Source: Labia minor
Lineage: Eukaryota; Arthropoda; Insecta; Dermaptera; Spongiphoridae
Length of the DNA: 64,000 bases
NCBI GenBank assembly: GCA_963082975.1
Contig: OY720348.1
Span: 18,405,146-18,469,145 of the forward strand
Direction: 5' to 3'
Shown here: positions 1 to 14,186 of the stretch, piece by piece
How the letters are laid out: each line of letters starts with the position of its first letter
Numbering within the stretch: the stretch's first letter is position 1
Position numbers and translations under genes: made by a program
Notes under the pieces: generated by a model
What the model was told of the DNA's origin: nothing
The model's input: only the letters and a program-made list of their open reading frames with translations
Database searches by the model: none

Positions 1-348
1 GAATGATTACATTCCATACTAATTTATCTAATTTTTTTTTTTTTTTTTTTTTTTTTTTTGATATATTTGATAATTGATGATTTGTCTGAATCTGCAATGC
101 TATTTTATAACATTCAATGGCATTGACTGTGTTAAAAAGGTTTCCAGCAGTGGTAGCTCATTTCGTTAGACACCCTTCCGTCTGATTTATTGGGACACAA
201 AAGTAACAAGACTACCGTTAAATGTACACTATTTCCCAATATCTTTCACTCAATGTCTTCTGGACCCATTAGAAGCTTTATAAACGTTTTATTATCGAAT
301 ATCATGCTTATATCATCCTTTTCCTTGTATCAAGTCTCCACGCCTTAA

Positions 349-402
349 CACGTTCTCGCCAGCGGCATGAGACACCGGTGGTACATGCCGGTGGGAACGT
401 GT
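349..402. repeat. GC-rich hairpin element flanked by TTAA, copy 1
   Basis: A GC-rich imperfect palindrome opening CACGTTCTCGCC and closing GGTGGGAACGTG, bounded by TTAA at 345-348 and 403-406. A related, longer copy lies at 63226-63311. Its composition stands out sharply from the surrounding sequence. TTAA borders are typical of piggyBac-type insertion, but no transposase is present. Confidence 0.6.
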
Positions 403-1577
403 TTTAACCCCATGGCGTTGACTTTGAAAACATAGATTGGAAGACATTAGCTATTCGTTTACTTCCATTTAAGATAAAATGAGCTTAGTCCAAATTGGCA
501 GCTAGTCTCTAATGTCTTAAGACTTACTTCAATTTACATAAGAGAAATTATGAGATGTCATATTAAATCATATGATTAATTTATATTAATAAAAGAAAAC
601 AATATCCAATTTTAAAGAATATAATATTATTATATTATCATCTTAGAAAAGATAAAAACTAAAAAAAACATTGTTTTTCTTAAAAAGAAAATAAAAATAA
701 ATATCATATTGAGTGTAAAATGACTACACTCTCTACTATTTGAAAACAATTCAATAAATTGCTGTAAATTAATTTAATATCTAACGATAAAGAAATTAAT
801 ATAATAAATGTAAATAATTATATTCTAATATATTATATTATCATGATATGGAATTAAAATTGTTTTTTAGAAAATCACAAATAACAACTTCAATTTTTAC
901 CAAAAGAGAAAAAGAAAATTAATGATTTAATAAAAATATTATTATTATTATGTCTTAGAATGTTAAATATATTTCAATTTTTACAATTTTCAAAAAATCA
1001 TTGTTTTATGTTTCAATTTTAATAAAATCCATGAAAATTAAATAAAAGCCTATCAAGAGAATTTTCATCAAATTAAATTAATATTGTTTCCTAGAAAATA
1101 AAAAAAAAAAATATAAAATTAAAATCGAGTATTGGTACTTTTAAGGACCATTTTTATAAAATGGTTTCATCCTGTAACTTCAAATTTAAAATTAAATATA
1201 TGTATATATTTTTCTTTCTGGTTATAGATATTTAGAAATGATTTGTTTTAACAGAACTTAGAACTTAAAAATTATCTTTACGTTTCTTGAATCCAAATAT
1301 AATTTTAGAATTATTCACAACTGACCCGGGAACATTATTAAATTGTAAAATCAAAATTGACTTTTAACTTTTTTAACAAAATTATTAGATCATCTTGATA
1401 TGGTATTTTTTAAAAATATTTTCCTAAAAATAAAATTTTATTTTATTATTATTTCTCAATGGAGTAGTAATTAAAGAAATGAATGATGTAAAATGATGTT
1501 AGTGTATTAATAATCATTAGATAATTCATATATATGTATATAAATATAATTCTATGTACTAGATATTTGTATTAAGA

Positions 1578-1975
1578 CAGTGCTTCTCAACCTGTGGGCG
1601 CGAGAACACTAAAGGGGGGGGGGGGGGGGCGAGCATATCAAGTTTTGAAAATTTTCGATTTTTTCTCAATATGGTTTTAAAAAAAGGTAAGATGATTTTG
1701 TGGCCAAACTTTTCGAACATTTCCGGCTTTTTCCAATTTTTTCAAAATGGTTCTAAAAAAAAAATGTCAGATGATTTTGCGATGCTCTGAAACATTTTCG
1801 ACTAAGTCAGTGAGTGTAAAGATGCTCTCACACATTTCCGATTTTTTTTTCAATATGTTTCTTAAAAAAAAAAGGTAAACTGCTTTCATTTTATTGTATG
1901 AGGAGGGGAGGGGGGGGGCGATAAAAATTATGATTGAAAATTGGGCCGTGAATACTAAAAGGTTGAGAAATACTG
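1578..1975. mobile_element. hAT MITE, 398 bp
   Basis: Terminal inverted repeats CAGTGCTTCTCAACCT and, at the right end reversed, CAGTATTTCTCAACCT, with a perfect 8-bp target duplication TATTAAGA at 1570-1577 and 1976-1983. The inside has two runs of G (17 and 9 nt). The same family appears at 38830. Confidence 0.9.
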
Positions 1976-2901
1976 TATTAAGAGAAGCTGGGAGAGGTCA
2001 AGGAAGCCAATCAAATTATTACACAAAAAAAATCTTACTAAATTAATAAAATATTACATTTATAAATTCAATTTAAGTTTAAATTTTAAATGATTTAAAA
2101 AAATAAACATTTTATTTTTTTAAAATAAAATAAAATTGAATGTTTTTTTTAGGGGCGTTGAACGAGGTGATTATCCACCTAAATATTAAACAATTATAGT
2201 ATTAAATTTATGGTATATTTATTATCTAAGGAGATGGGGAGTTAAATGTTGTGCTAAGATTTTGGTAATTGAGGAGCCTTAACTTGGGAAATAATGATAT
2301 GGGCATAAGTGTAATAGTGGTGGGGGGGGGATAAGGTATCTTAATATTTCCTTTTAAGAGGACTGCGTTTTACTCAGCTCCTTTGAAAAGTTTGTACATT
2401 TATATTCTTATTATATACGATAGAATATATCATCATTCCTTTAAATTTAGCCTTGCATATCATTTTGATCAATTTAATATTTATTTTGTTTGTTTAAATA
2501 TATTTTTTAAATTTAAATTTTATAAATATTAATAAATAGATTTCATTTTTGTTTTTTTTTTGTTATATCTCTTAAATTTATTATGAATTAACATAAATAA
2601 TTAATACCGGTTGTAATAATATTTGAAATATTTTTATAGAATAAAAACGAATTAATCTCAGAAGCAACTGCAATTTTGTCAAATAACTAGCAAATGTATT
2701 TTTAAAGAATTTTAAAATAATAACCGCTTTAAAAAAATATTTTAGAAAAATAAAAACATTTATTGTTATTTTCGATCTTTTAAATTTTTAACTTATACAA
2801 AATTTGTAAATCTAAGAAAATCGAATTATAACATAAAATTATTATAAAATGATTATTACGAAGTAAACTATCCCATAATATCATAGATATACAATATATA
2901 G

Positions 2902-3105
2902 CAGGGGTGTCTTAAACTATAGGGCTACATTGCAAAAATATAAATATAATTTTATTGTTTTTAGAACCATATCGAAAAAGTATAATCCCAAAATCATTTT
3001 ACCTTTTACCATATTGAATTAAATATTAATTAAATTTAAATATTTTCTAAGTTTGCTTTTGGGCCGCATCTCAAAGGGTCTTGGGCCGCAGTTTAGACAC
3101 CTCCG
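2902..3105. mobile_element. hAT MITE, 204 bp
   Basis: Ends CAGGGGTGTCTTAAACT and the reversed CGGAGGTGTCTAAACT, with a perfect 8-bp duplication ATATATAG at 2894-2901 and 3106-3113. There is no coding capacity. Confidence 0.85.
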
Positions 3106-6100
3106 ATATATAGTATAATATTAATTTCTTGGTTATATTAAAATAATTAAGTGAAAATAATAATAATAAAAGAACCGATACAATGTTTCTAATAGAAAGA
3201 CTCCCATTTACATAATTTTATTTTAAGCTTTTATTCGTGATAAAAACAATCAAAATGATTTGGAATAAAAATTTTGGAAATTATCTTTGTACGGTTTAAT
3301 TTTAAATATATATATATCTAAATGAATCGCTTTAAGGAATGTAAGTAGAAAATGTATAAATGAAAAAAATGAGTCATTTTTAAATAGAAAGATATATTAA
3401 AAAAATATTGAAAAAAGAAGGAAAACGAAATAAATACTTTCATTTTTCGATTAATACATCATTAATATTTTTTTTTAACTATTTATATACTTTTGATTTT
3501 AAAATTAATTATATATAATTTGTATAAATGGGATTTTGTTTATTATCATATAATGTCCCATCAAAAGTTTTTAAAAATACTCTTGTATGAATTTATTTAA
3601 ACTCTCTTGAATTAATATTAAATTCTCATTTAAAATAATTGAAATATATGATTAATTAAAAAATTATAGTAAATAAATTAAAGTAAAATTATAAATCAAA
3701 TAAATAGAAAAACGTAAAAAATATTTTAATTTTAATTTTCTATATTACAACATATGAAATTAATTATTATTTTTTTACCTTGTTATGTTTTAATTATAAT
3801 ATTTTTTGACATTTAAAGTAATAATTATATATATATATATATATTTGTATAAATTGTATTATTTTTTTATTATCTGATATAGTAAATTAAAATAGTATGA
3901 TACCAGCAACCGATTTTTCTTTTTCTTATTAAGGTTTATGCTGGAAATTTTTTATTAATTATTTGCATCATTAATTAATCAATGGATTTTAATATGATAG
4001 AAGAAAATGATAATATGATAGAAGGCTTAAGAGCTTAATTTTTCAGGTCTACAATGAATAAATTACCACATGTTATAAATATTTTTACTATACTAACACA
4101 AATAAGAAAAAAAAAAACTAATTTACTTATAAAAATTGAAAATCATATTTCATTCAAAATTAAATTAATAAATTAAAATCTGATGAGAAGATTATATTAC
4201 TTTCGTTTACGACAACCGATTATAAAGAAATAGATTTTATACAAATTATATACAATAATTAATTTTAAAATCAAAAGTATAAATCATAATTAATATTTTA
4301 TAAAAAAATTTCCATTTTATATGCTCTGTATCGATGATATATTCCCTCAACTTCCTCTATCTTGAGTCACCGCCATTAATTTCTTAATATCTATTATTAT
4401 ATTCTCCTGTCACCCCCCCCCCCACCTTCCTCCACCACATTATTTATTTACTCATCATTACTTTTCTGATTTATTGTATGTATTGACATTTGTTTTCACC
4501 ATTCTTTAATTATATCATTTAATACTATATATAATGATATAAATGAACTCATGAATCAATTCTATTATTTATTAGTTCTGTAGTTCAATAGGAAAAGAGA
4601 AAATCAAATTTTCTTTATTTGTAGTTTCGAGGAGAAAGGAATAATCCACGAACACATTCATACTGATTTTTATAAAAAAAAAAATTATCCAGATTTCCAA
4701 ATAAACTTAAAAAAAAATTTATCCACTTGAATTTTCTAAAAATGGAACATTATTTTTTATACTTTCAATTATTATTATTTATTATCATTTGATATTCATA
4801 TTTGGTATGAATTTGAATATTTTCTCTATTATCGGATGTCATAAAGAAAGCAGAGTTTGTTGACAATTTTTTTTTTCTCTTTCATAAATTCATTTATCAA
4901 ATTTTTATTTATTATTTAATGGATTCTTTGATCAATGCTGAACTTGATCTATAAAATGAATTTGAGTTTTTTTTTTTTAATTATACATCATTATTATATA
5001 TGAAATTGGAATTTGTAATTATTAAAAAATATAGAATTTCTCTTTAAAATAATAATTAATCACTATAATAACAAATTCAGAAACATTTTTACATCTCATG
5101 CCCTTGAAACTATAGTGGATCATAATCATTTTAAAAAATAAGATTCTATGTTTTATAATAACATGGTTTTGTTGAAATTTTTTATGAAAAAGGTTTACTC
5201 ATTCTTTTTTTTCTTTCTAATTTACTTGTGTTCAATGAGAAAATAATTTTTAATTATTTATTTAAAAAAATGGATTAATTTCATTTTGATTTGAAATGAT
5301 GAAATATTAAATTGAACAATTTTTTTTTAACATGATAAAATATGTAAATACATTAGAATATATTCTTTGAATTCATTCATTCATTATAATTGCTTTGGTT
5401 AAATTTATTGCATGTTGATGTTCTTCATTCAATTTTGGGTGAAATATATGTTTTTCTTCTCTTTTATTTTCAAATTATCTTGTCACTAGAAAGAATCTGG
5501 TTTCAAGGTTATGCAAAATTGCTTTATATATATATTTTTTTTCAAAAAGACATCTAATAATTCCACTTTTAATTTATTAGAAAAAATAGACTTTAATTTA
5601 AAGATTCTTTATAAATTTAAAAACGATATTTATTTAAAAATAATCTGAATAACTCAAATACTCGAGATCTAGATTATAAACAAATAATAAAACATGATAA
5701 CAATTATTTTTCAATATATTATGGAATGATATCTAATGATGACAGAATATTTTTAACTGTATATACATTTTAGGATCTACACAATATTATTTGATGAAAA
5801 TATATCAAACAAATATTATTAATATTGTACTTGAATGTACTTAACGAACCTCTTTGAAAAACTACTTAAACATAGATAAAAAAAATAACCAAAATGTATG
5901 GTCATATCTTAAAATTAATTAAACTGCTTTGGTATTTTGATGGTAATAAATTTTATTATATAATTTTATATTTTTATTTTAATAATCTATTATTATTCAA
6001 AGAACAACGAAATATATTTTTTTTTATTAAGAATAAAGTTATTTGTTGAATTATATATATATGTATAATTATTCAGCAATGTCATCATTAGAAAATTATA

Positions 6101-7199
6101 TATATTCATAATAATTTTAATAACATAATTTCAATATCATATACAAATACATAAATTAAAAAAAAATAATTTCTTTTTTTTTTCTTTTTTCATTTTTTTT
6201 TAATAAAACAATAATAAAGAATTTAATCCAAGTATGAATATTTATTACCTGAAATAAATAAATAGAATTCTTATATTCGAATAAAAATTTGTATAGCAAA
6301 GACCCAGTACAGTTTGAATACCTTTTAATAAGGATAATTATTAAATGTGCTCTTATTCAATTTAATATTTTTTATAAATTTATTAGATATATATAATAAA
6401 AATAAGTATTTATTGAAAAATATTAAATTACTAATTAGCCTTTTGTTTTAAGAATAGAAAACATTGATGAAATTTTTTTTTTTTTTTAAGTTTTGGATAG
6501 TACTAAGGTAATAAATTTATTATGAAGCCAACCTTGCATGTAGAACTTTTAAATTTTTAGAAATGTAAAATTATACCTTTTATTTTAATTGTGGCAGTGA
6601 AAGGCCTAACAAATCCTTTCCCAGCTATCTGGAGCCTATGCAAACTAACAGACCCACAACTTTATTTGTACATCGATCGTCATTTCAACTTTCGTTGTTT
6701 ATTAATTCCTTTCTATTACATAACACTCTCTTTCTATACAGTATATATATATATTTATATGTACATATTTATATATATAAAATATGTATATATATTTATA
6801 TATATATATATATATAGATATAGGTATTATATATATATATATATGAAGGAGTTGTGTTCTTTTTTAACAAATAAGAAATCTTTGAAAATGTCCACAAATC
6901 GATCCAAGATTTTATTGTTTGTCCCCTCTTTTATAGAGTGCATGTGGATTAAGATGGAAATTAACGATCACGAAAAATTTCGCTGTCTTCCTTTAAAATG
7001 ACATTAGCGGAATATTATATTATATGCTATATATACATACATATTTATATATAAATATGTATATATAAATATTGTATATATACGTATATATCTGGATAGA
7101 TAGTAAATACATATATACAACACAGATATATATTATTATTAAAAATCGAAGGGAAGGAGACATATTTTGGTCAGTTGGGCGGGTAATACAAGTAGTTTT

Positions 7200-9359
7200 T
7201 TAGCTGCTCGTGGAGGCCATAGGTGAAGCGGGACTAAGCGGACTCCTTGACGAGTCACGCACACATCCATTGAGCGTGATGACGAGCTTTCGTGAACCAG
7301 CATGATCACGATGTTCGCATAACCAAATACCTTGCCATGTTCCGAGATTTAATTTACCATCCGTTATTGGGATTGTAAGAGAAGAACCCAAAAAACATGC
7401 TTTAACATGCGCTGGCTGTAAAAATAGTTCAAATATTAATAATAAATAATCAATATCGAAATGAAAAATTTACAATTAAAATTATTCATAATACTATAAT
7501 ATAATTTTATTTAAATTTATAATATTTATTAGATTTTAAAAATGAGATTTAAAAATTTACAATGGTATATATATTCGAGTTTTCTTTATTAATAATTTCT
7601 ATTCTTTTTTCTTATCCTAACTTATTTCCTCTTATTAAGTTTTACTCAAAAATTCTCCTTTTTCTATTTCCCTCTCTCTTCCCTATATTAACTATTATAT
7701 TTTTCTATTGCAATATATATAATAGAATGTACAGATTCAAGTTTGTAGAAAATTTATATATCTTATTATTATTATTATTATTATTTTCGTTAAATTTTAT
7801 AACTCGTGATTTTATTTTTATTTTTTTTTATGATACATTCATCATATATTTAAAAAAAATTTCAAATTGCTGACATTATTTTTAAATTGATTTATTTACT
7901 TTTTCTGTTTATTTTATACTATATATATATAAACCTTTGACTTTCATAGATCCTACGTAAAGCAGCGTCAATCAAGTCAGTTGCCTTCTAAACGGAGTAG
8001 AGGTGTTGTATGATCAGTACAATATATCCTCTCAACCTTTATCTTAATTTTCTTTATCGAAATACATATGAATATATTATTATTATTATTATTATACACA
8101 TTTTTAATTTTTTTTTCCTTTTATATAGATTACCAAACCATCACTTTCGTTAGTGAGATAGCATTAATAATTAAGGACCCTCTGCTGATCTATGTGGATT
8201 TTCACAAGAATTTATATATTTGATTGGACGGGATTTTTTCAACAACACATTTATTCTTTTCAGAGTGCAAATTTTTTAGAGGTGTATAGTGTGAACACAT
8301 ATACAAGAAAACTGAAAATGTGACTTTCGTGCTAATTGTTTTATGTATACCTCTTGTTTTTATTTTAAATAACCTTGGCATTACCAGTCTTCATATTTGA
8401 GTTCTCCTATTGATATCATAGTGGAAACTCCCTTGATATGTTACCTAATGCCAGGTTGGCTAAAATTTAAAGAAACAGAAACATGGAAGAAATAATCCGA
8501 CAAAAAAGATAACAACTAAGAATCTCATAAACCTATCTAATAAAATTAAAAAAAAAAAAATTATCTAACTACTATCTATATATCGATATTTATTTTATCA
8601 TGGTATCCATCTTCATGGTCCTATACATTTTGTAGTATCCTTTAAAGCGAATTTAGTTTATGCTCCCTAATCTTAATCCTCCCTTAATCTTTATTTTATT
8701 GTATTGTCTTGTGCCACTGTAAACACATTTAAACCACGTAAGATGAACCGGGTTTGGAAACATTACATAAATTATTTATTTATTTATTTAATAGAAATGT
8801 TTTTAATAGTTCTCAATTGACATTAGAATTTTTAACTACACTTAACCTATTAATAAATTAAAAGTCGGAAACTTTAAAAATAAATAGTTTACCATATCAT
8901 CTGGGCCTTCACAAGAATGTCTATATGGAAGTCCCTAAAAAAAATAAAAAATTAATAGTAAAAAATCATTACATTTAAGATGTTATAGAAATTACATACT
9001 TCAGGCACTATTTTGTTTAACATCATTTCCATATCATCCCTGAAAAAAGAAAAAAAAGTAAAGATTAATATATTTTTAAAATTATCAACATTGATGAATT
9101 TAAATTAATTGTTGAAAAATTATAATGTCTCTGTTTGCCGGTTGTTAAAATTAAAATCTCATTTCCTGTTATAATTAATTCATGCAATAAATTAGTACAT
9201 GCTCCATTACAAATTTTAAATCAGCACCTTAAATTTGAAAAATTGGTAAAAATACATGATGTGATAATTTAAAATAAACTAATTAAATATATTTATATAA
9301 AATATAATTTATAAATATCAAGTTATCATTTCTTATAAATATATATATAGGTATATATA

Positions 9360-9397
<38 letters not shown>

Positions 9398-12300
9398 TAT
9401 ATATAAATATATATGTTTAAAGTTATATTTATATAGTTAAGTAAATTCTAAAACTACAAAGATAAATAAAAAATATGCAAAGAGAATATAACAATGATAT
9501 ATATTTGAAAAGTAATGTGTCATCATTGTTAGATTCTTTTAAAATGACCATGAACAAATTCGAAATTTAATAATATAATAATTATCAAGGGATTTAATAT
9601 TTTAATTATTATATAAATAGTCGATGTCTTTTCATAAAAATGATTATTTCATTTGCTTAATCACAAATAGGCGGATTTTGGATTATTAATGTGAATAATT
9701 GAATTTTAATTAAAGCAAATGTGATATGATCAAACTTTTAATTATTTTCTAAACTACTAAGTGACCTAGATCTAATGGAGCTAAAAAGATAAATGTTCAA
9801 AATATTAATGCAAATCCCTACTCAAAGAGGAAGCTGTCATGATTTCCATAAATATATAAATAAACAATTAAAAAAGATGATATGGCAATAAATAAAGAAG
9901 AATGTGAAACAATTAAAATTTTTAAAAGATTACAATATTTAATTGCTATAAACTCAATAAGCAAACATTTTCTTTTTTTTTTTTTTGAAATTTTCGATAT
10001 TTGTATTTTTTTCTTTTTTTCTTTTTTTTTGTTTTAATTGAAAAATTGCATGCAAAAATTTAGTTGATTATTTTAGTGACTATGCATGATTAAGCAAAAT
10101 TAGTCATAAGACTATGTGCGTACAAAACAGCTAGAACTTGTTTCCAAATTTGACGTCGCTTTTGATATTTTTTTTTCCAAGTCACCAAATCTACAGAGCA
10201 AATTAAAAAAATTATTATTGCCAAATATTAGCTAACAAAATGTACACGGTGGACCTATAGCCTATGAAATGCTAAAAAAAATGCTACCTACCTAGCAACC
10301 TGTCTACTCCAAAATGGTACAGTACACATCTATATTTAGAATTTCCAGTCACAGATAGGGGTGAAAATGGGGAATGAAAAGCATTTATATTATAAAATGA
10401 ATTTTTAAAAAATACTCAATCAGTAAATTACTATTTTTGAGATGACCCTGTAACCTATCTGCAACTGAAGTAAATGCAAATTAGAAATCTCGCTACAACC
10501 TATTTTTTAAATGATAGAACATACTTTTCATGACAGACACAAAGAACTGAAGACCATGCCTGGGAAATAAGTTACACTCAAAAGTCAAAGTATTGGTACA
10601 AAGATTACCATAGTATTTTCCTTTTTTCCCAGATAAGATCTTTAGAGATGTTGTGTAGCTTAAATGCTGAAAATGTAGTAATTGGTCTATATTTACCAAT
10701 GAACCTTTACATAGATTTATCATATATTAAACATCAAAAATATTTTTTTTTAAAAAAAAGTAACGAAAAGTAAATTTATTAAAATATTATATTAATTTAG
10801 AAAAAAAAGAAAAAAAAATTGCACCTCTTCTATCCAACAAATAATTATTATGTGCAAAAAAATAAATTTAAGTTAAAAACAATGCAATTTAAATAATTAA
10901 TAAGACCAACGAACCATTATTTAAATTATATTTAAAATATTACATACGGTTTAATTGTTAATATTTAATAATTTTCAATTAATTTGTAAATATTTATATA
11001 TTAAAAAATTTAATCCATTTAAAATGAATTATAGAAGAATCTTTATTAAAAATGGAAAGAGAAAGTTTAATTATAATATTATGTAATAATTATCCTCATA
11101 TTATTATTTTAAATAAGAAATTTAGAAAAAAAAATTGAATTGAATTAAATATATTCCGTTTGAAATTTAACCATTTAGTTATATAATTTACAATGGTATT
11201 GCTTGTGATTATTTAATTCTACATTATAAGTATAAAAAAATTTATGAAAATTGATTTTGGTTATACATTTGGTCTAATAAATTTTATACAGGGTGTGTGG
11301 TTATGAATTCAAATAATTATATTACAAAATTCATATTTTGGCTGTTCAGTAATAAATTAATGATGTCTCTATGAATTGAAGAAATATAATGGGGTAATTA
11401 AATGATTTATTATATATTGTTAGAAAAAAGAGGATACTAATCATGGAAAGGAAAATATTGTTTCAAAATAAAAATAATATATAATTAAAGAAATTGTTAT
11501 AAATAATACAATATAATAATATAAAAAAAATCTATTTTAATATGATGCAACATGAATTGCAATGATATCTGAATTGAAACAAAAATCAGATGTGTAGCTT
11601 AATTGAAAAAATATATTGATTCAAAATTATAGAAGGAATTGTGATGTTTGAATCAGATTGCCTTTTCTGATTAAGAGAATATTCATGAATATTGTATAGT
11701 ATAACAGACTACTATTGTCTTTACTATTTCATATAAAGAATATTATCCAATGATAAAAGATCATAATCCCTTCTGACAATAGTTATTTAATTTGAGAGAG
11801 TTATCTCAAACATTCTGCCTTATCTGATTTATTCAAACAAAAGACTAAAATAAAAATAATTTAAATAAAGTATAATACCTAATAATTTTTTATCTTATGG
11901 ATTTGAAAAAAATTTAAATAACAATTTAAATAATTTTCAAATCTCACACACGCTGTAGAACAATTTATTAGTATCAAGAAAACAAAAATATTGACATTAA
12001 CATTAAAGAGAATACACCATAAAAAATGTGAACTCTAGCTTGTAAATATATTGAAATTTAATTATATAATATTTAAGATGATAATGAATACATTCAACAT
12101 TCAATAAATAAAACCTGTGAAAGGGCTAGATTCCTTAGTAGTTTAGTTAAAATTTGTTTAAAATTAAGAAATAATAAAAATTATATATATATAAATATAA
12201 ATATTTATCCATTTATTTTATTATTTATATAGTCTGTTACTAAATTTAATTTCAAAGTATCTATGCAGAAAAATTGAAAAGTGACTGACATACTCTTGAT

Positions 12301-12420
12301 AATAAGATAAATAAATAGACACTTTGAAAAAGATATAAATTTATTGCAAGTCCAATTGATGAATTCATTGCAATAAATTTTTAAAATGAAATCATATTTG
12401 TAAATAATAATAATATATAT

Positions 12421-12452
<32 letters not shown>

Positions 12453-13416
12453 GACATTTATATATTTATATATAATCTCTTATTTGAAAAACAATATAAA
12501 GCACTTACCTAACGTCAGGATCCCAACTCTCGTTTAACGCTAAACTTGCCGATGTGTGAAGTACTGAAAATAAACGTTTTAAATCAAATTTAAAATAAAA
12601 TTTGTTAAAAAAAACAATGCAAATAATAATTTTTAAAAATAAAAATCTCAATAGTATTTGAATAAATATAATTACATTTTTCCTAAACCTCAAATTTATG
12701 AATGAAAATTGTAATTCTGCCAATCATTCATATAATATCGATAACAAATCTACACTAAAAACAAATTATTTGATTTACAAAATACTTCGGTTTTAGGATA
12801 TATCGAAGAGTATTTCATAAAATAAAATATTTAATTAATAGATAGGATTGTGTATTATCAAAGTGATTTATGTTTGATAAAACCTTATACCTTTGTCCAA
12901 TCCTAGACATTAAATTTGATAATTCCAAATTTGACTTGAATGATAAAATTTATAATTAAGAAGTCCATCTTTTTTCAAAACTTAGTAGAATATAAAATTT
13001 TTAATTGTCGACTTGAAATGAATGTTTATAATTGAAGGTGAATGTATTTTAAAATGTCATTATTTTATATAAAATAAATTTAAAAAAAAATTAAATTTAT
13101 TAATTTTGTATTAAATATAGATGATATTTCTTTAATAACACATAATAATAAATTTAACTGAGTTTAATTTAAAGAAAAAAAGAAAAATTTAAACGAAAAA
13201 AATATTGAGGTTAACTTGCTATGGAGAATGGGAATTATTAATGCATAATTACTTACTTTGTACGTGGAACAGGCCAATTGAAAATTGACATAATTCTGGC
13301 ATTTGTCTAAGTATTTCTTCAGTTACTAAATGTACACCTCGATGTTGAGGTCTTAAATTGATTTTCCTTTGAAACCACGCGGAACCAATCTGGATTCCTC
13401 GATTAGATGAAGCCAT
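7200..13416 (-). CDS. YjbQ/UPF0047 family protein, 5 exons, 170 aa
   Basis: Exons in coding order: 13416-13257, 12563-12509, 9039-9000, 8934-8893, 7415-7200 (stop at 7200). All have GT/AG borders and matching phases; the total of 513 nt gives 170 aa. The protein reads through the family hallmarks in order: RGVHLVTEEILRQMPEL (residues about 25-41), the HTSASL motif followed by NESWDPDV at the exon 2 core, DDMEMMLNKIVPE, the short exon YRHSCEGPDDM, PAHVKACFLGSSLTIPI, and finally NLGTWQGIWLCEHRDH. The His in HTSASL, the His in PAHVK and the CEH are the conserved residues of this compact trimeric fold. E. coli YjbQ has been reported to have secondary thiamin-phosphate synthase activity; the animal role is unknown. 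The last 22 or so residues, after VITLNG, form a Ser/Pro-rich tail beyond the usual family end. The gene is head-to-head with the S21m gene. Family assignment is sure; function is inferred at best. Confidence 0.93.
7416..8892 (-). other. Intron 4 of the YjbQ-family gene
   Basis: About 1.5 kb of AT-rich intron with trinucleotide ATT runs (7772-7790, 8079-8094). A small inverted pair around CTTGGCATTACC (8371) and CTAATGCCAGG (8444) may be a minor repeat. Nothing coding was seen; an open frame at 7562-7873 is Phe/Leu/Ile low complexity. Confidence 0.7.
9040..12508 (-). other. Intron 2 of the YjbQ-family gene
   Basis: A 3.5-kb AT-rich intron with TA microsatellites (9340-9410, 12415-12475). The segment 10120-10730 is richer in GC than its surroundings and may be an old degraded repeat, but no ends or homology were recognised. 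Confidence 0.65.
12564..13256 (-). other. Intron 1 of the YjbQ-family gene
   Basis: 693 nt of AT-rich sequence with nothing recognisable. Confidence 0.7.
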
Positions 13417-14186
13417 GTTGAACTTGGAACCAAGTAGAGATTAGATTTAATTTTGTTTTAAAGACAAGTTCTTTAAATGATTACCCATTGAAAGATTATT
13501 TTAACATGAAATCAAAATAAAATATCAAATATTTCTATCAAAAAGTACGAAAATATTTATTATACAACACATTCCACTATAATAAAAATACTTTTGGAAA
13601 AGAAACCCACAAATCTAATCTTCTTTTTTAAAAAAAAGACAAATTATTTTTAATATAAAAGTCATTTAACTATTGTGTTGAATAAAGACCAAATATAAAA
13701 AGAATGCATTGTAAAATATTTCATTTCAATTCACACAGAAGTCAGTATATGGCAATATCAAATATAATTAAAGAATAACTATAGCCATCATTTGAAAAAA
13801 AAATATTTATTTAAATTACTGACTTTATTTATTGTTTAGAGATTAATAAAAACATGTAATTAATAGGTAATTTATATAATAAAAGATTTAATAAATTAAT
13901 AAAAGAAACAAACTTAAATAAAGTATAACTCATAAACAATTTATTAAAAATTCAAAGGTTAATTCACAAAATAGAAGTAATTATAATGTAAATTAAAATT
14001 CTAAAATACTTTTTTAAATGTATTTATGATAATTTGTTTTTAAGTTTAATAAGGGTGGTATCTCGTTTGACAACATAAACTGATATTAAATGATTCTAAT
14101 ATCATAAGTTTATTTTTATAATTATTGTCCAATTTTCAAATAGTATTTTTAATTAATTTGAATAAATAAAATTTTAAAAATTAATT
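13417..14186. promoter_or_regulatory. Divergent intergenic region, YjbQ-family gene / mRpS21
   Basis: The 770 bp between two start codons pointing away from each other must contain both promoters and 5' UTRs. No TATA box or initiator can be chosen confidently in such AT-rich DNA, and no repeat was recognised. Confidence 0.5.

Larger units (their letters stand above)
1..7199. other. Gene-free AT-rich stretch 3' of the YjbQ-family gene
   Basis: No credible exon was found on either strand. It begins with a poly-T tract near position 31 and holds the GC-rich hairpin (349-402), two hAT MITEs (1578 and 2902), scattered poly-A/T tracts, a run of C at 4412-4423, and TA-rich microsatellites at 6740-6840 and 7020-7100. 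An open frame at 6591-7001 is mostly TA repeat read as Ile/Tyr and is not taken as a gene. Confidence 0.7.

Noticed and set aside
140..215. Possible tRNA or SINE head (TGGTAGCTCATTTCGTTAGA)
   Set aside because: It resembles a box A, but no box B follows and no cloverleaf can be drawn.
6591..7001. 136-codon open frame on the plus strand
   Set aside because: Half of it is a TA microsatellite read as Ile/Tyr, there is no domain, and no splice-compatible neighbour exists.
7562..7873. 103-codon open frame
   Set aside because: Phe/Leu/Ile low complexity arising from T-rich intron sequence inside the YjbQ-family gene.
10493..10723. 76-codon minus-strand open frame in a GC-richer patch
   Set aside because: No recognisable motif; it lies inside an intron of the YjbQ-family gene and looks like decayed repeat.
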